NCBI GenBank assembly: GCA_903828665.1
Contig: CAIKMZ010000127.1
Location: 1-51,982 of the forward strand
DNA: 51,982 nucleotides
Direction: 5' to 3'
Source: an uncultured beta proteobacterium
Lineage (GTDB): Bacteria > Pseudomonadota > Gammaproteobacteria > Burkholderiales > Burkholderiaceae_C
The notes below the pieces were generated by a model that saw nothing but the letters and a program-made list of their open reading frames with translations, made no database searches and was not told where the DNA came from. The position numbers were made by a program, and so were the translations under genes. Shown here in pieces: positions 18,449-24,934 of the stretch (its first letter is position 1; each line of letters opens with the position of its first letter).

Positions 18449-18527
18449 GGCCTTTGGCCCGGGCGACAAGCATCTCGCCGATGCCGGTCCGCCGCCGCGC
18501 CGCAACGGTTGAACATCGACGGACACA

Positions 18528-18717
18528 TGCAAAAAAGTGCATAGTCGATCCGGAAGCTTTTTGCTCCGGTCGATGGATGGCTGTTGATATAAATCAAAGA
18601 TTTAGTTTTATTTGTACCAAACATGCGCTATATCGCATTTGATGACATATAGTGCATTTGCTGCGGTATATTGCACGTACTGCATGAACCGGCTTCGGCT
18701 TCAACCTGTTCTGTGCA
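18528..18717 (+). promoter_or_regulatory. bzdN promoter region with repeated TGCA operators
   Basis: TGCA occurs at 18528, 18538, 18653, 18672, 18681 and 18714, a clear enrichment in 190 bases. ATAGTGCAT at 18650-18658 repeats the core of the boxC operator. A dyad TCGATCCGGA/TCCGGTCGA (18545-18573) lies upstream of the FNR-type site. If an FNR-like activator binds at -41.5, transcription would start near 18632. The downstream TGCA boxes would then lie over the start region, fitting repression by BzdR. The exact start site is not determinable from sequence alone. Confidence 0.7.
18584..18597. promoter_or_regulatory. FNR/AcpR-type activator site
   Basis: TTGATATAAATCAA is a perfect 14-base match to the FNR consensus TTGAT-N4-ATCAA, located 136 bases before the bzdN ATG. 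In Azoarcus sp. CIB the FNR homologue AcpR is required for anaerobic activation of the bzd promoter. The site explains oxygen control of the long operon that follows. Confidence 0.88.
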
Positions 18718-18732
18718 AAAGGAGATTTCCCG

Positions 18733-19872
18733 ATGAGCGACGGTTTATTTGACCAGTTCAAGGACTGGTACGAAAAGCGGCATGACTACGCGCGGGCCTG
18801 GAAGCAGCGCACCGGCGGTCAGGTGGTGGCGACGATGTGTACCTATACGGCCGAGGAATTGTTGATCGCTGCCGACATGCTGCCAGTTCGGGTGCTTGGC
18901 GCGCACGAACCGCAGAACGTCACCGAGCCACATATCTTCGGCATGTTTTGCCCGTTCTGCCGCGACTCGCTGGCACAGGGGCTGCTGGGACGTTTCGATT
19001 ACTGCGACGGCGTGACGCTGACGCAGTCGTGCATCCAGTACCGGCAAACCTTCAGTTCCTGGCGCAGCAATGTGCCCAGCGTGCAATGGGATTACTACGT
19101 GCCCATGCCCAACGAGGTGCAGTCGCCCCACGCGCGCAAGGCACACCACGCCGAGCTGCAATCCTTCCGCGTCTTCCTGCAGGCGCTGACCGGCAAGGAG
19201 CTGACAGATGCCAAACTGAAGGAGGCGTTGGCCGTGGTCGATGAGAATCGCCGCCTGCTGCGCGAATTGTTCGAGTACCGCAAAGAGACGAACCCAAAGG
19301 TCAGCGGTGTCGAAGCCATTTACGCCTCGCTGACGGCGCAGTTCGTCGACAAGCGCGAGCACAACGAGCAAATCAAGAAGGTGCTGGCCGCCCTGCCCGC
19401 GCGAAAAGTGAACCGTCCGGAAGGCGTGCGCTTCATGACCATCGGCTCCGAGAACGACGACATCGCCTTCATGGCCATGGTCGAGTCGGTCGGTTCCACC
19501 ATCGTCATCGACGACCAGTGTTCCGGCACGCGCTATTTCTGGAACGAGTCGAAACCCGATGATGACGTGGTCAAGGCCATTGCCGACCGTTACTGCGACC
19601 GCCCGGCCTGCCCGACCAAGGATTACCCCAGCCACACGCGCTTCGATCACGTGCTCGGTCTGGCCAAGGAATTCAACGCCCGCGCTGCGATCTTCCTGCA
19701 GCAGAAATTCTGCGACCCGCACGAGGGCGATTACCCCGATCTGAAACGCCATCTGGAAGCCAACGGCATTCCGACGCTGTTCCTCGAATTCGACATCACC
19801 AACCCGATTGGCCCCTTCCGCATCCGGGTCGAGGCCTTCCTCGAAACGATGAGCGAAGAAGACCTTTTCTGA
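18733..19872 (+). CDS. bzdN: Benzoyl-CoA reductase subunit BzdN (BcrC-like)
   Basis: A 379-residue subunit of class I benzoyl-CoA reductase, belonging to the HgdB/FldB/2-hydroxyacyl-CoA dehydratase fold. Together with BzdO it forms the substrate-reducing module that dearomatises benzoyl-CoA to the 1,5-dienoyl-CoA. Cluster cysteines are seen in [26 protein letters not shown] and YCDGV. The ATG has AAAAGGAG ten bases upstream. It is the first gene of the operon, behind the FNR/TGCA promoter. Naming as Azoarcus-type bzd rests on the linked bzdR, bzdM, bzdV and the short ATPase subunits. Confidence 0.95.
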   Translation: MSDGLFDQFKDWYEKRHDYARAWKQRTGGQVVATMCTYTAEELLIAADMLPVRVLGAHEPQNVTEPHIFGMFCPFCRDSLAQGLLGRFDYCDGVTLTQSCIQYRQTFSSWRSNVPSVQWDYYVPMPNEVQSPHARKAHHAELQSFRVFLQALTGKELTDAKLKEALAVVDENRRLLRELFEYRKETNPKVSGVEAIYASLTAQFVDKREHNEQIKKVLAALPARKVNRPEGVRFMTIGSENDDIAFMAMVESVGSTIVIDDQCSGTRYFWNESKPDDDVVKAIADRYCDRPACPTKDYPSHTRFDHVLGLAKEFNARAAIFLQQKFCDPHEGDYPDLKRHLEANGIPTLFLEFDITNPIGPFRIRVEAFLETMSEEDLF

Positions 19873-19892
19873 CCCGACGGGAGACACAGTCC

Positions 19893-21197
19893 ATGCATAA
19901 CAAATATCCATCCGAGCCTCTGAAGCTCTGGAAAAAAGCCAAGGAACTGCGCGAGCAGTACTACCTGAACTACGCGCGCGCCAAGGACAACGGCGGCCTG
20001 CGCTGGTCGGGTTCCGCCTGGGCCCTCGACGCGCTGCCGGCGGGTCTGGGCGAAGACGTCTACTCGCTGACCGGCGAGCCCTATGCCGCGGCGGTTTCGC
20101 ATGACCGCAAGTTCGCCAAGGAATGCATGGACGCGGCCGAGTCCTACGGCTTTGCGCGCGACCTGTGCTCCTACATGCGCATCTACTGGGGCGGTATGCA
20201 TCTGGACAAGTACCTGTTCGGCGGCAAGTTCCCGAAGCCCGACTTCATCTTCCAGTCCCAGATCTGCTGCTCGCATTCCAAGTGGTACCAGCATGTGGCG
20301 GTTGCCGAGCAGGTGCCGCAGTTCTACGTCGACGTCGGCGTCGGTCCGTACAAGGACCTGACCGATGCGCGGCTCGATTATGTGGTCGGCCAGCTCAACG
20401 AAGGCATCGAGTTCCTCGAGCAATCGAGCGGTCGCAAGTTCAACGATGAACTGTTCATCAAGGCCGTCAAGAACGAGATGCGCTCGACCAGCCGCTGGGC
20501 CGACATCTGCGCCCTGAACAAGGTGAAGCCGGCGCCGCTCGACGAAAAGACGATGTACTCGCTCTACGTGCTGGCCACACTTTCCAAGTCATCGCAGTGG
20601 TGCGCCGATTTCTATGACGAGCTGTACGAAGAGGTGAAGGACCGCGTCGCGCGCGGCATCGCCGCCGTGCCCAACGAGTCCGTGCGCATGATGTCGGACA
20701 CGCAGCCGCCGTGGTCGTTCCTGAAGATATTCCGCTATCTGGAGACATTTGGCGCGGTCTCGATCGGTTCGCTCTACACGTTTGCCCTCGAAGGCATCTG
20801 GGAAACCAAGCCGGACGGCACATGGGGCGGGCGCACGCTGCCCTGGAACAAGGGCATCGAGATCAACGACCGCCAGACCGCGCTGCGCCTGTACGCCGAC
20901 TGGAACCTGTCGAAGCCGCAGTGGCAGCACTTTTACGATCCGCGCATCAAGACAGAGATGATGCTGCGCATCGTCAAGGAGTGGCAGGTCGACGGCGTGA
21001 TGCTGCACCTGAACCGGGGTTGCGAGGGCCTCTCCTTGGGCATCATGGAAAACCGCATGGGCATCGCCAAGGCCGGCGTTCCCATCATGACCTACGAAGG
21101 CAACATGGGCGACGAGCGCGAATTCGACGAGGTGCGCACGCAGGCCCGCGTCGACGCTTTCATGGAGCAGCTTGGCCAACGCCGCCAGCCCGCCTGA
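19893..21197 (+). CDS. bzdO: Benzoyl-CoA reductase subunit BzdO (BcrB-like)
   Basis: A 434-residue partner of BzdN in the same dehydratase-like fold. It carries [17 protein letters not shown], where the double cysteine is part of the cluster/active-site region, and the C-terminal [26 protein letters not shown]. The gene begins 20 bases after bzdN with GGGAGACA as ribosome site. In the enzyme, BzdN and BzdO receive electrons at very low potential from the ATPase module BzdPQ. Length is that of the family. Confidence 0.95.
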   Translation: MHNKYPSEPLKLWKKAKELREQYYLNYARAKDNGGLRWSGSAWALDALPAGLGEDVYSLTGEPYAAAVSHDRKFAKECMDAAESYGFARDLCSYMRIYWGGMHLDKYLFGGKFPKPDFIFQSQICCSHSKWYQHVAVAEQVPQFYVDVGVGPYKDLTDARLDYVVGQLNEGIEFLEQSSGRKFNDELFIKAVKNEMRSTSRWADICALNKVKPAPLDEKTMYSLYVLATLSKSSQWCADFYDELYEEVKDRVARGIAAVPNESVRMMSDTQPPWSFLKIFRYLETFGAVSIGSLYTFALEGIWETKPDGTWGGRTLPWNKGIEINDRQTALRLYADWNLSKPQWQHFYDPRIKTEMMLRIVKEWQVDGVMLHLNRGCEGLSLGIMENRMGIAKAGVPIMTYEGNMGDEREFDEVRTQARVDAFMEQLGQRRQPA

Positions 21198-21221
21198 ACC
21201 TGAAACCCGAAGGAGACAAAG

Positions 21222-22031
21222 ATGATTACCGCAGGAATTGACATGGGTTCGCGCACCGTCAAGGTGGTGCTGCTCGAAGAGATCAAAGTCGAGGGCGCAC
21301 CCCAGCTGAAGTACGCCATCAAGAAGACGCACATCATGATGCCGGGCGATCTCGATCCGGATCAGGCCGCCGAAAAAGTCTACGACGACGTGCTCACCGG
21401 TGCGGGCCTCAAGCGCGACCAGATCAGCGCCGTGTTTGCCACCGGCGCCGGGCGCAAGCAGGTCGCCTTCGCCACCGAAGGCATCACCGAGATGACGGCC
21501 GGCGCCAAGGGCGCTTCCTACATGTTCCCGCTGGCGCGCACCGTGGTCGACGTCGGCGCCGAAGAAGGCCGCGGCATGAAGACCGACGAGCAGGGTCGCG
21601 CGGTCGACTTTGCCGGCAACGAGAAATGCGCCGCGGGCGCGGGCTCATTTGCCGAAGCCATGTCGCGCGCGCTGCAGATGAACCTCAAGGAATTCGGCGA
21701 CGCCAGCCTGCTGTCGGACAAGACGATTCCGATGAACGCGCAGTGCACGGTGTTCGCGGAGTCCGAAGTGGTCTCGCTGATCCACTCGGCCACGCCCAAG
21801 AACGACATCGCCAAGGCCGTGCTCGATGCTGTGGCCAGCCGGGTCTGCGCCATGGTACGGCGCGTGGGCATCGAAGGCGAGGTGGTGCTGATCGGCGGCA
21901 TGGTGCACAACGCCGGTTTCGTGCAGTCGCTCAAGAATGCGATGGGGGTCGACAAGATATCCCTACCCGACATGCCCGAGTACATCAGCGCACTCGGTTG
22001 CGCCCTGATCGCCGCCGAGCGCCAGCACTGA
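21222..22031 (+). CDS. bzdP: Benzoyl-CoA reductase ATPase subunit BzdP
   Basis: A 269-residue BadF/BadG/HgdC-type ATPase of the ASKHA fold. Its phosphate-1 motif is AGIDMGSRTVKVVLLE, the cluster-ligand cysteine lies in NEKCAAGAGSFAEAM, a second cysteine in NAQCTVFAESEV, and the adenosine motif is VVLIGGMVHNAGFV. One [4Fe-4S] cluster should bridge BzdP and BzdQ, and ATP hydrolysis drives electron transfer to BzdNO (two ATP per two electrons in the class I enzyme). By order it is BzdP. It is short, as expected of the Azoarcus-type complex. Confidence 0.93.
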   Translation: MITAGIDMGSRTVKVVLLEEIKVEGAPQLKYAIKKTHIMMPGDLDPDQAAEKVYDDVLTGAGLKRDQISAVFATGAGRKQVAFATEGITEMTAGAKGASYMFPLARTVVDVGAEEGRGMKTDEQGRAVDFAGNEKCAAGAGSFAEAMSRALQMNLKEFGDASLLSDKTIPMNAQCTVFAESEVVSLIHSATPKNDIAKAVLDAVASRVCAMVRRVGIEGEVVLIGGMVHNAGFVQSLKNAMGVDKISLPDMPEYISALGCALIAAERQH

Positions 22032-22055
22032 ACATCCGCAAAGAAGGAGCAAGAC

Positions 22056-22973
22056 ATGAGTGCAACAAGCATAGAAACAACCGTGGAAACCATGCCGGCC
22101 AAGAAGGAATTCTGGCGTTGGCAGGAAAACGTCTGGGTCGATGAGAGCAAGGACTGGAAGAGCGCCAAGCTCATCACCTGCGGCATCGATGTCGGATCGG
22201 TATCCTCGCAGGCCGTGCTCGTCGTCGATGGCGAGCTGTACGGCTTCAACAGCATGCGCACCGGCAACAACTCGCCGGACTCGGCCACCAACGCGCTGCA
22301 GGGCGTGATGGACAAGTGCGGCATGCAGCTCTCCGACATCCACTATGTGGTGGGAACCGGCTATGGCCGCGTCAACGTGCCGTTCGCGCACAAGGCCATC
22401 ACCGAGATCGCCTGCCATGCGCGCGGCGCCAACTACATGGGCGGCAACAGCGTGCGCACCATCCTCGACATGGGCGGGCAGGACTGCAAGGCCATCCACT
22501 GCGACGAAAAGGGCAAGGTCACGAACTTCCTCATGAACGACAAGTGCGCTGCCGGCACCGGGCGCGGCATGGAAGTCATCTCCGACCTGATGCAGATCCC
22601 GATCGCCGAGCTCGGGCCGCGCTCCTTCGACATCGATGCCGAGCCCGACGCCGTCTCCTCGGTCTGCGTGGTTTTTGCCAAGTCGGAAGCACTGGGCCTG
22701 CTCAAGGCCGGCTACACCAAGAACAAGGTGATTGCCGCCTACTGCCAGGCCATGGCCGAACGCGTCGTCTCGCTGCTCGAGCGCATCGGCGTCGAAGAAG
22801 GCTTCTTCATCACCGGCGGCATCGCCAAGAACCCGGGCGTGGTCAAGCGCATCGAGAAGCTGCTCGGCATCAAGGCCATGGAGACCAAGGTGGACAGCCA
22901 GATTGCGGGCGCCCTGGGCGCTGCGCTGTTCGGCTACACGCTGATGCAAAAGCAGGGCGCCAAGGCCGCTTGA
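22056..22973 (+). CDS. bzdQ: Benzoyl-CoA reductase ATPase subunit BzdQ
   Basis: A 305-residue second ATPase subunit with an N-terminal extension of about 35 residues (KKEFWRWQENVWVDE) before the ASKHA motif ITCGIDVGSVSSQAVLV. Cluster cysteines lie in NDKCAAGTGRGMEV and SSVCVVFAKSEAL, and the adenosine motif is FFITGGIAKNPGVVK. AAGGAG lies eight bases before the ATG. It pairs with BzdP to bridge one [4Fe-4S] cluster and couples ATP hydrolysis to ring reduction. Confidence 0.93.
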   Translation: MSATSIETTVETMPAKKEFWRWQENVWVDESKDWKSAKLITCGIDVGSVSSQAVLVVDGELYGFNSMRTGNNSPDSATNALQGVMDKCGMQLSDIHYVVGTGYGRVNVPFAHKAITEIACHARGANYMGGNSVRTILDMGGQDCKAIHCDEKGKVTNFLMNDKCAAGTGRGMEVISDLMQIPIAELGPRSFDIDAEPDAVSSVCVVFAKSEALGLLKAGYTKNKVIAAYCQAMAERVVSLLERIGVEEGFFITGGIAKNPGVVKRIEKLLGIKAMETKVDSQIAGALGAALFGYTLMQKQGAKAA

Positions 22974-23029
22974 CAAGGCGCGCGTTGCGGTTCAGTCTGA
23001 CCCAGACCCAGCACACCAGGAGCGAACAG

Positions 23030-23314
23030 ATGATTGCGAATTACGGCTACAAAGACGGTTCCGGCGAGTACTACATCAGCATCGACACCGACAAATGCAT
23101 CGATTGCGCCGCAGGGCGCGCCTGCTTGGAGGCCTGCCCGAAGCAGATGTTCGAGGTCATCGCCGACGACTACGACGACCAGGTGGTCTGGGTCAAGAAG
23201 CCCAACTGCCGCACCCTGGCCTACGACTGCTCGGCCTGCAAGCCCGCAGCCGGCTACGCCAGCCTGCCCTGCACGCTGGCCTGCACGCCGGGCGCCATCA
23301 AGCATTCCTGGTAA
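23030..23314 (+). CDS. bzdM: 2[4Fe-4S] ferredoxin BzdM, electron donor to benzoyl-CoA reductase
   Basis: A 94-residue ferredoxin. The first cluster motif is CIDCAAGRACLEACP, which has CX2CX5CX3CP spacing instead of CX2CX2CX3CP. The second is CSAC followed after ten residues by CTLACTPGA. A further Cys lies in PNCRTLAYD. It fits the low-potential donor that links a ferredoxin reductase (BzdV) or oxoacid oxidoreductase to BzdNOPQ. The ATG at 23030 has AGGAG eight bases ahead. It is 56 bases downstream of bzdQ. Confidence 0.92.
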   Translation: MIANYGYKDGSGEYYISIDTDKCIDCAAGRACLEACPKQMFEVIADDYDDQVVWVKKPNCRTLAYDCSACKPAAGYASLPCTLACTPGAIKHSW

Positions 23315-23325
23315 GGAGCCGGCGC

Positions 23326-23724
23326 ATGAGCAACAGCCCCTTGGTGATTCCCATCGTGCAGGCCGGCAGCAGCTGCGCCAGCGCCGCATCGTGTTCCTCC
23401 GGCTCGACCTGCGGCGCCAGTTCCTGCGGCTCGTCAGACAGCACGGACCCAGCCTCCGTGCTGCAGCAGCAGGGCTGGATCCTGCGCACGACGATCGGCG
23501 AGCCGCGCCTGTCGGAAGTCGTGGAGAACTACCTCAGCATGGGCTACGAGGTGCATGTCGAGCACTTCGCCGTGACGCGCCCGAACAGTGCCGGCAGCGC
23601 GGACGCCGAGTCCTGCACCGTCTGTTTCGATGCGGCGGACAAGACGCAAGCCGGTCAGGTCTGGGGCTCGGTCTATGTCCGCCCCGGCGGCAGCGCTGAC
23701 AAGAACGAAGAATTGTTTGGTTGA
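23326..23724 (+). CDS. Cys-rich small protein of the bzd operon (bzdS position)
   Basis: A 132-residue protein without a recognised family. Its N-terminus is a Ser/Gly/Ala-rich tract holding Cys17, Cys23, Cys29 and Cys34 (CX5CX5CX4C). A compact domain of about 85 residues follows (WILRTTIGEPRLSEVVENYLSMGYEVHVEHF) with a CTVC pair. The ATG lies 11 bases after bzdM with TAAGGAG. By gene order it corresponds to bzdS of Azoarcus, whose function is unknown. The cysteine spacing suggests metal or Fe-S binding or a redox handle; this is inference. Confidence 0.85.
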   Translation: MSNSPLVIPIVQAGSSCASAASCSSGSTCGASSCGSSDSTDPASVLQQQGWILRTTIGEPRLSEVVENYLSMGYEVHVEHFAVTRPNSAGSADAESCTVCFDAADKTQAGQVWGSVYVRPGGSADKNEELFG

Positions 23725-23773
23725 ATGAAGACGGGTTCGTCGAGACCGGACCGCATTTCCAAGGAGAAAGAAA

Positions 23774-24226
23774 ATGGCTAACAAGCAGCGCATCCTGCGC
23801 GTACTCAGGCAGGAAGACCTGGACGACATCGTCGCCATCGACGAGGCCGCGAGCAAGCAATCCCGTCGTGAATACTACGAGCGCAAGATTGCCAGCATCC
23901 TGAACCGCAAGACCAACATCAACTGCTCGATCGTCTGCGAAGAGGACGGCAAGGTGGTCGGCTTCGTCATGGGCTACGTGTTCTTCGGCGAGTTCGGCAT
24001 CTCGGATGCAACGGCCACCATCGACACCTTGGGCGTTCATCCGGATTTCCGCAATTACGGCGTGGCCAGCGAGATGCTGGACCAGTTCATGATGAACATG
24101 AAGGCCGCTGGCGTGAAGAAGGTCTACACGCTGGTGAACTGGGATGATTTTGCGCTGGAGAAGTTCTTTGCGCGCCAGAAATTCGTGCCGTCCAAGCGCG
24201 TCAACCTCGAGTACGAACTGCCATAG
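23774..24226 (+). CDS. GNAT family N-acetyltransferase in the bzd operon (bzdT position)
   Basis: A 150-residue GCN5-related acetyltransferase: opening RILRVLRQEDLDDIVAIDE, then SIVCEEDGKVVGFVMGYVF, the acetyl-CoA loop region GVHPDFRNYGVASEMLDQFM and the closing VYTLVNWDDFALEKFFARQKFV. The loop reads PDFRNYGVA where many members have RxxGxG/A. AAGGAG lies seven bases before the ATG. In Rhodopseudomonas palustris the GNAT BadL, encoded in the benzoate cluster, acetylates and inactivates benzoate-CoA ligase BadA. The ligase in this window has the PX4GK target motif. An equivalent role is plausible but untested. Confidence 0.9.
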   Translation: MANKQRILRVLRQEDLDDIVAIDEAASKQSRREYYERKIASILNRKTNINCSIVCEEDGKVVGFVMGYVFFGEFGISDATATIDTLGVHPDFRNYGVASEMLDQFMMNMKAAGVKKVYTLVNWDDFALEKFFARQKFVPSKRVNLEYELP

Positions 24227-24242
24227 CCTGCTCGATAACAGC

Positions 24243-24902
24243 ATGTGGATCGATACCCATTGCCATACTAAGTATTCCTATGACAACTGGCTGGAGCCGG
24301 TCGATCTGATCCGGCGCGCCAAATTTCTTGGCATCGACGCCGTGTGCATCACCGAGCATTACTCCTATGAAGCATCCGAGCCGGTCGAGCAGGTGGGCCG
24401 CGACGAAGGTCTGCTGGTCCTGCGCGGCGTCGAGATTGCCACCGACCGCGGCCACCTGCTGGCCTACGGGGTCCAGGACGATGGCTGGAACAAATGGGGT
24501 CGCGACAGCTACCTGCCCTTGGACGACGTGATCGAGCGCATCAACTTGCTGGGCGGCATTTGCGTCCCGGCGCACCCGTATCGCGCGGTCGGCCTGGCCA
24601 GCCTGCTCGAAGGGCTGCTCGACGTCGAGGGCATCGCCGGCGTCGAATCCCACAACGGCAACAATACCGATGAAGACAACGATCTGGCGCAGCGCGCGGC
24701 CGAACTGATGGGCTTGCCCACACTCGGCGGCAGCGATTGCCACAAGACGGCGGCAGTCGGGCGCTGCGTCACCGAAGTCAGCACGGTGGTCACCTGCATG
24801 GCCGATTTCATCGCTGCCGTGCGCCGCGGGCAATGCAGCGGCCACTATTTCCCGGGCTACCTGCAGGCGCAGCAGGCGCGCGCGAGCTTGGCTGCGGCTT
24901 GA
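24243..24902 (+). CDS. PHP-domain metal-dependent phosphoesterase-like protein (bzdU position)
   Basis: A 219-residue PHP protein. Metal-binding motifs are in order: DTHCHTKYS (HxH), CITEHYSYE, RGVEIATDRGHLLAYG, VPAHPYRA, GVESHNGNN and GGSDCHKTAAVG. All ligand motifs of the trinuclear centre appear intact, so it should be an active hydrolase. PHP enzymes act on phosphoesters such as histidinol phosphate or nucleoside bisphosphates; no substrate motif is evident. It is 16 bases after the GNAT gene and 32 before bzdV. A role in removing a damaged cofactor or nucleotide is speculation. Confidence 0.88.
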   Translation: MWIDTHCHTKYSYDNWLEPVDLIRRAKFLGIDAVCITEHYSYEASEPVEQVGRDEGLLVLRGVEIATDRGHLLAYGVQDDGWNKWGRDSYLPLDDVIERINLLGGICVPAHPYRAVGLASLLEGLLDVEGIAGVESHNGNNTDEDNDLAQRAAELMGLPTLGGSDCHKTAAVGRCVTEVSTVVTCMADFIAAVRRGQCSGHYFPGYLQAQQARASLAAA

Positions 24903-24934
24903 CAGACTGATCGCATCCTCAGGAGACCAGAACC

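Noticed and set aside
18545..18573. Dyad after bzdR taken as an intrinsic terminator
   Set aside because: The stem has a bulge and no following U-tract; it is more likely part of the promoter architecture.
18745..19911. 388-codon minus-strand ORF opposite bzdN
   Set aside because: Antisense shadow of the well-supported bzdN; no domain.
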